Assembly (NCBI GenBank): GCA_902825215.1
Contig: LR782234.1
Coordinates: 6,187,799-6,251,798 of the forward strand
Origin: Pseudomonas fluorescens
GTDB taxonomy: Bacteria; Pseudomonadota; Gammaproteobacteria; Pseudomonadales; Pseudomonadaceae
Direction: 5' to 3'
DNA length: 64,000 bases
Shown: positions 8,819-15,810 of the stretch, one piece after another
Layout of the letters: every line of letters begins with the position of its first letter
Numbering within the stretch: position 1 is the first letter of the stretch
Position numbers and translations under genes: made by a program
Notes under the pieces: generated by a model
Databases searched by the model: none
Seen by the model: only the letters and a program-made list of their open reading frames with translations
What the model was told of the DNA's origin: nothing

Positions 8819-9864
8819 TGGCTGGCTCCCTGAATGATCAGACGGGAATCGTCTTTCGGGTTGACCGTGGTCACCGAGCCGGCCTGGCCGAGAATCTTTG
8901 GCATGCGCTCGCGATACAGTCGCAAGAGCAACTGCGGGTCGGCATTCCTGGCGAGGCTCGCGACCGTGGCAGTATCTGCCGACGCTCTGGCCAACCGTTC
9001 GCCGGCCTGGGCGTGGGCAATCTGCAGTGTGCGGTCGGCTTGTTCATTGGCGGTCTGGGTGAGTTTTTCGGCCTCGGTGCGCGCGTTGGCGACGGCTTTG
9101 TCGGCTTGTTGGCTGGCGGTCAGGACTGCATTGAAAGCGCTGACTGCCGGCTCGGGCAGACTCGACTGCACATCGACCCGCGCCACTTCGACGCCTATGC
9201 CCTGCCCGCCCGCTTTAAGTTCAGCCAGGCGCTGATTGATCGCGCGGACCAGATCACCGCGCAACCGCTCACGGCGCTCGGCGGCCTGGCTGTCCGCACC
9301 GATGAGCTCCGGACGTGCAACCAGAATGGTGTCCAGATCACGCGCGGCGGTGAGTGCCAGCGCACTGCGCGTCACCAGCCGATCCAGTGCCGGCAAGACA
9401 TGATTGCCCTGCAGGACGAAATCGTACGGATCACTGACTTTGTAGAACACCCGCACATCCAGTTGCACGACACCGGCGTCACCGGTCAATAAATAACCCG
9501 AGCCCCCCAGCGCATCGCTCAACGGCGTGGCAAACGAAGCGACGCGATCTGCCTTCAATGCTTCGTCGCTGCGCAACAGGTTTTCCACACGCCGCTCGAT
9601 CACCCGATCCGCTGCTGGCAGGAGGATCACCTGTTCGAAAGGCTGCGGCCAGGCCCATAGCAGCCCGGCATTCTGAATGCGATCCAGCGCACCGAAATGC
9701 AAGACTACGGCGCGATTCTGCGGATCGATTTGCCGCACATTGGAAAACGCCCAAGCCAGTGCGGCCAATACCGTCACCGCATACAAGGCAAGAAATGCCA
9801 AGCGCCCGGCCTGAATCCAGGGACCATTCAATGTTTGTGTTCCACGTGGAACGTCATCAGTCAT
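8815..9864 (-). CDS. HflC-like SPFH-domain membrane protein
   Basis: The 349-residue protein has a single N-terminal span (AFLALYAVTVLAALAWAF), then an SPFH/band-7 domain starting DPQNRAVVLHFGAL, and an Ala/Gln/Glu-rich coiled coil (residues about 240-310). This is the layout of HflC, which with HflK cages the FtsH protease. The true hflKC pair in pseudomonads lies elsewhere, beside hfq and hflX, so this is a paralogue. It overlaps both neighbours by four bases. A parS-like site lies just inside the start. Its partner is likely the His-tailed protein before it. The role in metal handling is inferred from context only. Confidence 0.85.
   Translation of the reverse strand: MTDDVPRGTQTLNGPWIQAGRLAFLALYAVTVLAALAWAFSNVRQIDPQNRAVVLHFGALDRIQNAGLLWAWPQPFEQVILLPAADRVIERRVENLLRSDEALKADRVASFATPLSDALGGSGYLLTGDAGVVQLDVRVFYKVSDPYDFVLQGNHVLPALDRLVTRSALALTAARDLDTILVARPELIGADSQAAERRERLRGDLVRAINQRLAELKAGGQGIGVEVARVDVQSSLPEPAVSAFNAVLTASQQADKAVANARTEAEKLTQTANEQADRTLQIAHAQAGERLARASADTATVASLARNADPQLLLRLYRERMPKILGQAGSVTTVNPKDDSRLIIQGASQ
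9838..9853. promoter_or_regulatory. parS-like centromere site at the start of the HflC-like gene
   Basis: TGTTCCACGTGGAACG matches the Pseudomonas parS consensus at 15 of 16 positions, with a perfect 14-base palindromic core. It lies codons 4-9 into the HflC-like gene. Together with 472-487 it gives two ParB sites about 9.4 kb apart. Confidence 0.75.
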
Positions 9865-10907
9865 GGCTGCAATCCGGCTTTATTGTCGAGCGCTGGCGGC
9901 CCGTCAACCAACACACGAAACGGTGCCGCATCGGTTCGCAAAATCAGTTTGGTTTCCGGCGTGACGATGGTGCCGAGCGTATCGAGCGAGCGCAGCAGGT
10001 TGTAGAGCTGCGGCGAACTGGCGTAGGCGCGGCCATAAATCTGCGCCGCTTCGACGCGGGATTGCGCTTCGATGTCGGCAGCTTTAACGGTCGCATCAGC
10101 CTGCACGATGCGTGCATCACGTTCGGCGGCGGATCGGATTTGCGCCGCTTCACGTTTACCGATCGCTGTGCGTTCGGTGGCGATGGTTTCACGCTCTGCG
10201 CGCATCCGATCGACCGTGGCGGTGAGTGTGACGGATGGCAGGGTCAACCGCTCGATGCCGACTTGCACGACGCGAACGCCGTAAGTCGCGAGTAATTGCT
10301 GATCGATCTGTCGACGCAACTGCGTCTCGAAGTCGCCGATGCGTACTTGGTTGGCATCGGTATTGACCAGACTCGCCAGGTCAAAACTGCTCGCCGTGGT
10401 TTCCAGCGCCGAGCCGACAAAGGTGCGAATCTGCCGCGCGGCTTCGTCCGGCTGGTTTTGCACGGCGCGCATGAAACGCTGCACATTGTCTGCGTCGCCC
10501 TGCACCTGCCACGCCACGTAGGCCTGCACGATAATGCGCAGGCCGTCACGAGTACCGACATCCTGCAAACCACTGGAAGTAGTGCGCAAGCGCAGGTCTA
10601 CCGGAATTGCTGCCTCAAACGGTGCCGGCCAGCGCCAGCTCAGGCCCGGATCCAGCAAGACGCGCGAGGGATTGCCGAAGCGCGTGATCACCGTGGCTTC
10701 ACCAGAGCGCACTTGCACCAGGCTCGCCGCTGCAACCGCGAATACGACCAGCAACGCTGCCCAACCCATGCGCCGCCACGGAAACGGCCCAGCCTCTTGC
10801 GGCGCGCCGTGGTGGTGATGGTGATGCCCGTGATGGTGGTGATGCGCGCCATGGCTGTGATCGTGGCCGCTGTGGTCATGCGAATCGTGAGTAGGCGACT
10901 GGCTCAA
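9861..10907 (-). CDS. HflK-like SPFH-domain protein with His-rich N-terminal tail
   Basis: The 348-residue protein begins with a cytoplasmic tail carrying 17 histidines between residues 7 and 33, interspersed with Asp and Ser, an obvious metal-binding segment. One span follows (RMGWAALLVVFAVAAASLVQV), then an SPFH domain (GEATVITRFGNPSRVLLDPGL) and a coiled coil rich in AERDA/AEIEAQ-type repeats. The architecture matches HflK. It overlaps both neighbours by four bases, so the operon is translationally coupled. The His tail next to a P1B ATPase suggests metal buffering or sensing; this is inference. Canonical HflK has a Gly-rich rather than His-rich tail. Confidence 0.85.
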   Translation of the reverse strand: MSQSPTHDSHDHSGHDHSHGAHHHHHGHHHHHHGAPQEAGPFPWRRMGWAALLVVFAVAAASLVQVRSGEATVITRFGNPSRVLLDPGLSWRWPAPFEAAIPVDLRLRTTSSGLQDVGTRDGLRIIVQAYVAWQVQGDADNVQRFMRAVQNQPDEAARQIRTFVGSALETTASSFDLASLVNTDANQVRIGDFETQLRRQIDQQLLATYGVRVVQVGIERLTLPSVTLTATVDRMRAERETIATERTAIGKREAAQIRSAAERDARIVQADATVKAADIEAQSRVEAAQIYGRAYASSPQLYNLLRSLDTLGTIVTPETKLILRTDAAPFRVLVDGPPALDNKAGLQP

Positions 10908-12865
10908 TGGGCAACTCCTGGTTGAGCGTTGGTGCGCGCGGGCGTCGGGTCTGCCGGCAGCGTGAAATTGCGCAAATCGATGGTCGGCGCGTTGGTCGCG
11001 CCGCCCAGTCGGTGGTCAAGGATCAGCAGCCGCGCCTTGCTCAAGCCTTGGCTGAGCTGACTGAAATATTGCTCGAGTACAAAGACCTGACCGGCATTTG
11101 CGTAGGCTTTCTGTTCGGCGTTGAATTTCGAGTTCGCTGCCTGGGCGGTGGCACCGATTTCCCGCGCGCTAGCAGTGGCGAGATCACGCGCAAGGCTGGC
11201 TTGCAATTGTGCCTGGTTGCTCGCCTGTGCAGCGGCACCCCGCTCACGGGCAATCAACGCCTGCGCACCGATCTGCGCAGCTTGCACACTGTGATAGGCA
11301 TTGGCCGCACCGGCCGGCGGATGAATCGCCTCGACCACCGTGGCGAGAATCTCTACGCCGCTGTTGAGTGAATTCAGATCGCTTTGCACCGCGCGACCGA
11401 CCTCTTCAGCGAGGTCGACGCGGTCCTCACCGAGCAAACCATCCAGCGTACGGGAAGCAAAATCGTGCACGAGAATCCGGCTGGCGGTGCTGCGAATCAG
11501 CGTCGGCACATCGGCGCTGTTATAGGTGGCGGCCAGCGCGGCCTCATCACTCAAGCCGATGCGATAGACGAAACGCACGTCCATGTTGACGATCTGGAAG
11601 CTCTGCTGCTCACCGCGACGGCTGGCGATGACTTGTGATTTGTCATTGACGTGACTGGCGTCCCACAAACGGTTGGCTGTGGCCGGCGCCGGGCCTTCGG
11701 CAGGGTCAGCTTGCAGCGGTGCCGGGTTCTCGCCGACGCTGGTCGCCAGCTCATGCACCACGCCGTTTTCAACGCTCAGCACGCGCCCCAGCGGCCAAGG
11801 CAAACCCACCTGTAAACCGGGGCCGAACACTTGCACCGGTTTGCCGAAACGTTCGTAGATACCCCGGCCCTGCAAGGGAATCTCATGAATGCCGGTGAGT
11901 AGCCACCCCACCACCGCCACCAGTGCCAACACCGGCAACAATGCCCGGCGCATGAAACTGAACGCCCAGATCTGCCGCAGATCGATGCCAAAACGGTTGT
12001 GCATTTCGTGCTGTAAGGCGAGCAAGGGTTGCGGCGGCCAGCGCAGCATGTCGGCGACAAAGCTGCGTGCCAGCAGCGTCGGTTCCAGCTGCTCGCGGCG
12101 GGGGCTGAACAGCGAAAGCACCGCACGCAATAAGAATTCAACAGCAACGAGACCCGGCAAGAGCCCGATCAGCACGGCGACACGCACCGGCCAAACAGCG
12201 TTTTCGCCCGCGAACAACAAACACAACGCGCTCAAAACCAGCGTAATGATTGCCACCCGCGTCAGTTGCGCCAATGACCCTGCTTCCGGCCATTGCGCCG
12301 GGTTGTCCTGGGCCAGTTGCCTTTCGAACACCAGCAAACCGAACGCCAACAGCAACCCCAGTGCTCCCGCCACGGTGGCGGACAGGCCCATCGCCGCGCT
12401 CGGCAATGTCAGGTTCAACGCTTGGTCAACGCTGAGCAGCGCCGCCAACGCCCAGCCGGCCAACCACAACGTCGCCGCGCCAATCTGGCCGAGCAGATGC
12501 AGACCTCGCTGGCTCAGGCGATCGAGCAAGCGCTCGTACCAGCCTTCAGGTGCCGCGAGTTCTTCGCCTGCAAGCGCGGTCGAGGGCGTTGGATTTATCG
12601 CGCGTGTACGCCATTGCGTCAGCCACCAGGCCGATTGCAAGCCTGCGACCAACATCAGCAACGCGGCACTTTGATTGAGCAACAACGGTTGCCACAATGA
12701 CTGCGGCGCGAACAATCCGACAAACAGCGCCAGCACCACGCCCGCCCCTGCCAGCCCGCCAAGACCCAGCGCCCAACGCCGTAGCCGCCGGCCCTGAACG
12801 GCTGCCTGCTGGAACCGTGGCAGCCCGGCCACTTGCGTGCCCTCAACCTGCAGATCGACTTGCAT
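10904..12865 (-). CDS. Large polytopic HflK/stomatin-like SPFH protein
   Basis: This 653-residue protein combines about seven N-terminal membrane spans (roughly residues 30-52, 60-80, 122-145, 152-180, 200-218, 222-245, 305-325) with an SPFH domain that begins GIHEIPLQGRGIYERFG. A long Ala/Gln/Arg coiled coil follows, ending near residue 600. The coiled-coil end resembles HflK, but the polytopic front is not part of normal HflK. It is the first gene of the operon that continues with the His-tailed and HflC-like SPFH proteins and the P-type ATPase. The Zur-like box lies 35 bases upstream of its ATG. It is annotated in related genomes as protease modulator HflK; that role is unproven. Confidence 0.8.
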   Translation of the reverse strand: MQVDLQVEGTQVAGLPRFQQAAVQGRRLRRWALGLGGLAGAGVVLALFVGLFAPQSLWQPLLLNQSAALLMLVAGLQSAWWLTQWRTRAINPTPSTALAGEELAAPEGWYERLLDRLSQRGLHLLGQIGAATLWLAGWALAALLSVDQALNLTLPSAAMGLSATVAGALGLLLAFGLLVFERQLAQDNPAQWPEAGSLAQLTRVAIITLVLSALCLLFAGENAVWPVRVAVLIGLLPGLVAVEFLLRAVLSLFSPRREQLEPTLLARSFVADMLRWPPQPLLALQHEMHNRFGIDLRQIWAFSFMRRALLPVLALVAVVGWLLTGIHEIPLQGRGIYERFGKPVQVFGPGLQVGLPWPLGRVLSVENGVVHELATSVGENPAPLQADPAEGPAPATANRLWDASHVNDKSQVIASRRGEQQSFQIVNMDVRFVYRIGLSDEAALAATYNSADVPTLIRSTASRILVHDFASRTLDGLLGEDRVDLAEEVGRAVQSDLNSLNSGVEILATVVEAIHPPAGAANAYHSVQAAQIGAQALIARERGAAAQASNQAQLQASLARDLATASAREIGATAQAANSKFNAEQKAYANAGQVFVLEQYFSQLSQGLSKARLLILDHRLGGATNAPTIDLRNFTLPADPTPARTNAQPGVAH

Positions 12866-12899
12866 ATCACCCCAAACTGATTGGTCCGCGTTCGTGTCG

Positions 12900-12912
12900 T
12901 TACGATATAACG
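12900..12912. promoter_or_regulatory. Putative Zur operator for the SPFH/P1B-ATPase operon
   Basis: GTTACGATATAAC read on the minus strand is GTTATATCGTAAC. It matches the box at 28-40 at 11 of 13 positions; only the two central bases differ. It lies 35 bases upstream of the minus-strand operon start and 164 bases upstream of the divergent dihydrolipoyl dehydrogenase gene. The repeat is seen directly; Zur as the binder is inferred from the zinc genes at the other site. Confidence 0.65.
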
Positions 12913-13075
12913 AAAAGCGTGAAATATTCGTCGATATTCGCGCTTATTCAAAGATGCCCGACCTGTCGCTTGCCTGAATCCTTGACCGAAATGTTGGAAT
13001 GCGCACATATTACGCTCGTAATTTTAACCGATAGCTAACTTTAGCGATCCGCATCCATCGATCAGGAGCAAGCGC

Positions 13076-14476
13076 ATGAGCAACTATGATGTGGTCATTC
13101 TGGGTGGTGGCCCCGGTGGCTATAACGCGGCGATTCGCGCCGGTCAGTTGGGCCTTAAGGCTGCTTGCGTGGAAGGGCGCGCAACGCTAGGCGGCACTTG
13201 TCTGAATGTCGGCTGTATGCCGTCAAAGGCCTTGCTGCATGCCTCGGAGCTGTACGACGCGGCGATGGGTGCGGAATTCGCCAATCTGGGCATTGAGGTC
13301 AAACCGACTTTGAACCTGGCGCAGATGATGAAACAGAAAGATGAAAGCGTCGCTGGCCTGACCAAGGGCATCGAGTTTCTCTTTCGCAAAAACAAAGTCG
13401 ACTGGATCAAGGGCTGGGGCCACATCGACGGCCCTGGCAAAGTCAGCGTGACTGATCATCAGGGCAACAAGGTCGAACTGACCGCGAAAGACATCATCAT
13501 CGCCACCGGTTCAGAGCCCACTCCCCTGCCCGGCGTCGAGATCGACAATCAGCGCATCCTCGATTCCACCGGCGCGCTGTCCCTGAGCGAAGTGCCCCGC
13601 CATCTGGTGGTCATCGGTGCCGGCGTGATCGGTCTGGAGCTTGGCTCAGTCTGGCGACGCCTCGGTGCGCAGGTGACGGTGATCGAATACCTCGACCGCA
13701 TTTGCCCCGGTGTCGACGCTGAGGCCGGCAAAACCTTGCAGCGCGCGCTGAGCAAGCAGGGCATCAGCTTCAAACTGAGTTCGAAAGTCACCGGCGCCAC
13801 CCCCTCCGCCAGCGGCGTGCAACTCACTGTCGAGCCCGCCGCCGGCGGCAGCGCCGAGTCGCTGGAGGCCGATTACGTGTTGGTGGCCATCGGTCGTCGC
13901 CCCTACACGCACGGTCTGGGCCTGGAAAATGTCGGCTTGAGCACCGACAAGCGCGGCATGCTCACCAACAAACAACACCGTACCGAGGCTCCCGGCGTTT
14001 GGGTGATCGGCGATGTGACGTCCGGGCCGATGCTCGCGCACAAGGCCGAAGACGAAGCCATGGCCTGTGTCGAGCAGATCCTCGGCAAGGCCGGCGAGGT
14101 CAATTACGAGCTGATCCCCAACGTGATCTACACCAAACCGGAACTGGCCAGCGTCGGCAAGACCGAGGAGCAACTGAAGGCTGAAGGTCGCACCTACAAG
14201 GTCGGCAAATTTCCCTTTACCGCGAACAGCCGAGCGAAGATCAACCACGAGACCGAAGGCTTTGCCAAAGTCCTCGCTGACGAGCGCACCGATGAAGTGC
14301 TAGGCGTGCATCTGGTCGGCCCGAGCGTCAGCGAGATGATTGGCGAGTTCTGCGTGGCGATGGAATTCAGCGCTTCGGCTGAAGACATTGCCCTGACCTG
14401 TCACCCACACCCGACCCGTTCCGAGGCGTTGCGTCAGGCGGCGATGAATGTTGAGGGGATGGCAACACAGATGTAA
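13076..14476 (+). CDS. Dihydrolipoyl dehydrogenase (orphan E3)
   Basis: The 466-residue flavoprotein reoxidises dihydrolipoamide to lipoamide with NAD+. It shows the FAD-binding start VVILGGGPGGYNAA, the redox-active disulphide motif GGTCLNVGCMPSKALL, an NAD-binding GAGVIGLELGSVW, a second FAD motif (GVWVIGDVTSGPMLAHKA), and the catalytic HPHPTRSEAL near the C-terminus. The length is typical. AGGAG lies 7 bases before the ATG. No E1 or E2 gene is nearby, so it is not part of a dehydrogenase operon here; pseudomonads carry several Lpd paralogues (Lpd3 type is likely). It is divergent from the SPFH operon across the Zur-like box. Confidence 0.92.
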   Translation: MSNYDVVILGGGPGGYNAAIRAGQLGLKAACVEGRATLGGTCLNVGCMPSKALLHASELYDAAMGAEFANLGIEVKPTLNLAQMMKQKDESVAGLTKGIEFLFRKNKVDWIKGWGHIDGPGKVSVTDHQGNKVELTAKDIIIATGSEPTPLPGVEIDNQRILDSTGALSLSEVPRHLVVIGAGVIGLELGSVWRRLGAQVTVIEYLDRICPGVDAEAGKTLQRALSKQGISFKLSSKVTGATPSASGVQLTVEPAAGGSAESLEADYVLVAIGRRPYTHGLGLENVGLSTDKRGMLTNKQHRTEAPGVWVIGDVTSGPMLAHKAEDEAMACVEQILGKAGEVNYELIPNVIYTKPELASVGKTEEQLKAEGRTYKVGKFPFTANSRAKINHETEGFAKVLADERTDEVLGVHLVGPSVSEMIGEFCVAMEFSASAEDIALTCHPHPTRSEALRQAAMNVEGMATQM

Positions 14477-14482
14477 GCGCTG

Positions 14483-14561
14483 AACGGGCTATCGCCAGCA
14501 GGCTGGTTCCCACGGTGAATGTCGTGGGAGTTAGCCCCGCCAGCGATAAAGACAGCCCGTT
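14483..14561. repeat. REP-type hairpin between convergent lpd and Lrp-family genes
   Basis: Outer arms AACGGGCT (14483-14490) and AGCCCGTT (14554-14561) are perfectly complementary. Inner segments ATCGC/GCGAT and TTCCCAC/GTGGGAG extend the fold. The element fills the space between two convergent stops and probably acts as a bidirectional terminator. It has the look of a Pseudomonas REP but a different sequence from those at 34401 and 42358. Confidence 0.6.
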
Positions 14562-14562
14562 C

Positions 14563-15045
14563 TCAAACCGGCAGATGCCCCAGCGGCAATGGCCCTGGCG
14601 TCTTCACCGTATGAATCGCGAAATTGCTGCGAATGTCGCTGACTCCCGGCAGTTTCAACAGATGACTGCTGACAAAACGGTCGTAGGCACGCAAGTCCGG
14701 TACCACCACTTGCAGCAGAAAATCCGACTCGCCCGACACCAGAAACGCGGAAATCACTTCCGGCAATGCGGTGACCGCGGCATAGAACGCGTTGGCCCGT
14801 TCTTCGTTGTGCCGCTCGACCTTGACCCCGACAAACACCGTCAGCCCCAGGCCGACTTCATCGCGATCAACGTTGGCCTGGTAACCACGAATCACCCCCG
14901 CCTCTTCCAGCATGCGCACCCGGCGCAGGCACGGCGAGGCTGACAGGCCGATTTCCTCCGCCAGCTCGACATTGCTAAGGCGGCCGTTGCGTTGCAGCGC
15001 GGCGAGAATCTTGCGATCGAAAGCGTCGAGTTTCATGGTTGGCAT
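14563..15045 (-). CDS. Lrp/AsnC family transcriptional regulator
   Basis: The 160-residue protein has the N-terminal helix-turn-helix of the family (FDRKILAALQRNGRLSNVEL, then AEEIGLSASPCLRRVRMLEE) and a C-terminal AsnC/RAM ligand-binding domain (VPDLRAYDRFVSSHLLKLPG). Such regulators respond to amino acids. It is divergent from a LysE-family exporter 135 bases away, the usual layout of an amino-acid-responsive regulator and its export target. An internal ATG at 15036 (MKLDAF) is an alternative start; neither has a strong Shine-Dalgarno sequence. Confidence 0.9.
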   Translation of the reverse strand: MPTMKLDAFDRKILAALQRNGRLSNVELAEEIGLSASPCLRRVRMLEEAGVIRGYQANVDRDEVGLGLTVFVGVKVERHNEERANAFYAAVTALPEVISAFLVSGESDFLLQVVVPDLRAYDRFVSSHLLKLPGVSDIRSNFAIHTVKTPGPLPLGHLPV

Positions 15046-15180
15046 ATCCCGATGGTTTTGGCGCAGAAAACCAGCAGGTTATGCCAAAACACAGCGCTAT
15101 TGAAGCGGACTACGCAAGCACCTGCGCCGGCCTTCAGCCCTAGAATTGGCCGATCGAATCAACTGCGCAAGGGCTGCAAC

Positions 15181-15810
15181 ATGACAAATCTCTGGCTGTT
15201 TTTCCTGGCTTTGGCTGTGGTTCTTTTACTGCCCGGCCCGGACATGATTCTGTTGCTGCAGACCGGCGCCCGTCAGGGTCGCGGGCCGGCACTGGCCACC
15301 GCCATCGGTCTGGGCATCGCTCGCGCTTGTCATGTTGCGCTCGCGGCGTTGGGGCTGGCGGCGCTGTTCAAGGCGGCGCCGTGGACCTTCGAGGTGGTTC
15401 GCCTGGCCGGCGCAGCGTATCTGCTATGGATCGGCCTGCACTGCCTGCGCAGCACCTTGCTGCCGCCGCTCAACGCCGAAGCCATCGCCGACAGCCACAG
15501 GCAATGGCGCACGGCCATTCGCCGAGGTCTGCTGACCAACCTGCTCAACCCCAAGGCGTTGCTGTTCTGCTCGGTGCTGTTGCCGCAATTCATCGCCAAT
15601 GACGGTACGCCGGTGCTCAGCCAGTTCGCCGTGCTTGGCGCATTGCTGGTCGGCATCGGCTTTATGTTCGACAGCGCGTATGCCCTGACCGGGGCCGCGC
15701 TGGGTCGTTGGTTACAACATCATCCAACGGCCCAACGCGTGCAGCAGTGGCTGTTCGGCAGCCTGTTGATTGCCTTTGCCGTGCGCCTGACCTTTGTCCA
15801 GCAGGCCTAG
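15181..15810 (+). CDS. LysE/RhtB family amino-acid exporter
   Basis: This 209-residue inner-membrane protein has about six spans and the LysE-family signatures LLLPGPDMILLLQTGARQG near residue 20 and GLLTNLLNPKALLFC in the middle. The family exports amino acids or derivatives such as homoserine, lysine or threonine; the substrate cannot be told. The ATG at 15181 directly opens MTNLWLFFLALAVVLLLPGP, and upstream in-frame starts would lie in the regulator's promoter. GGGCTGCAAC is a weak ribosome site. The stop overlaps the stop of the convergent TPR-like gene by four bases. Confidence 0.88.
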   Translation: MTNLWLFFLALAVVLLLPGPDMILLLQTGARQGRGPALATAIGLGIARACHVALAALGLAALFKAAPWTFEVVRLAGAAYLLWIGLHCLRSTLLPPLNAEAIADSHRQWRTAIRRGLLTNLLNPKALLFCSVLLPQFIANDGTPVLSQFAVLGALLVGIGFMFDSAYALTGAALGRWLQHHPTAQRVQQWLFGSLLIAFAVRLTFVQQA

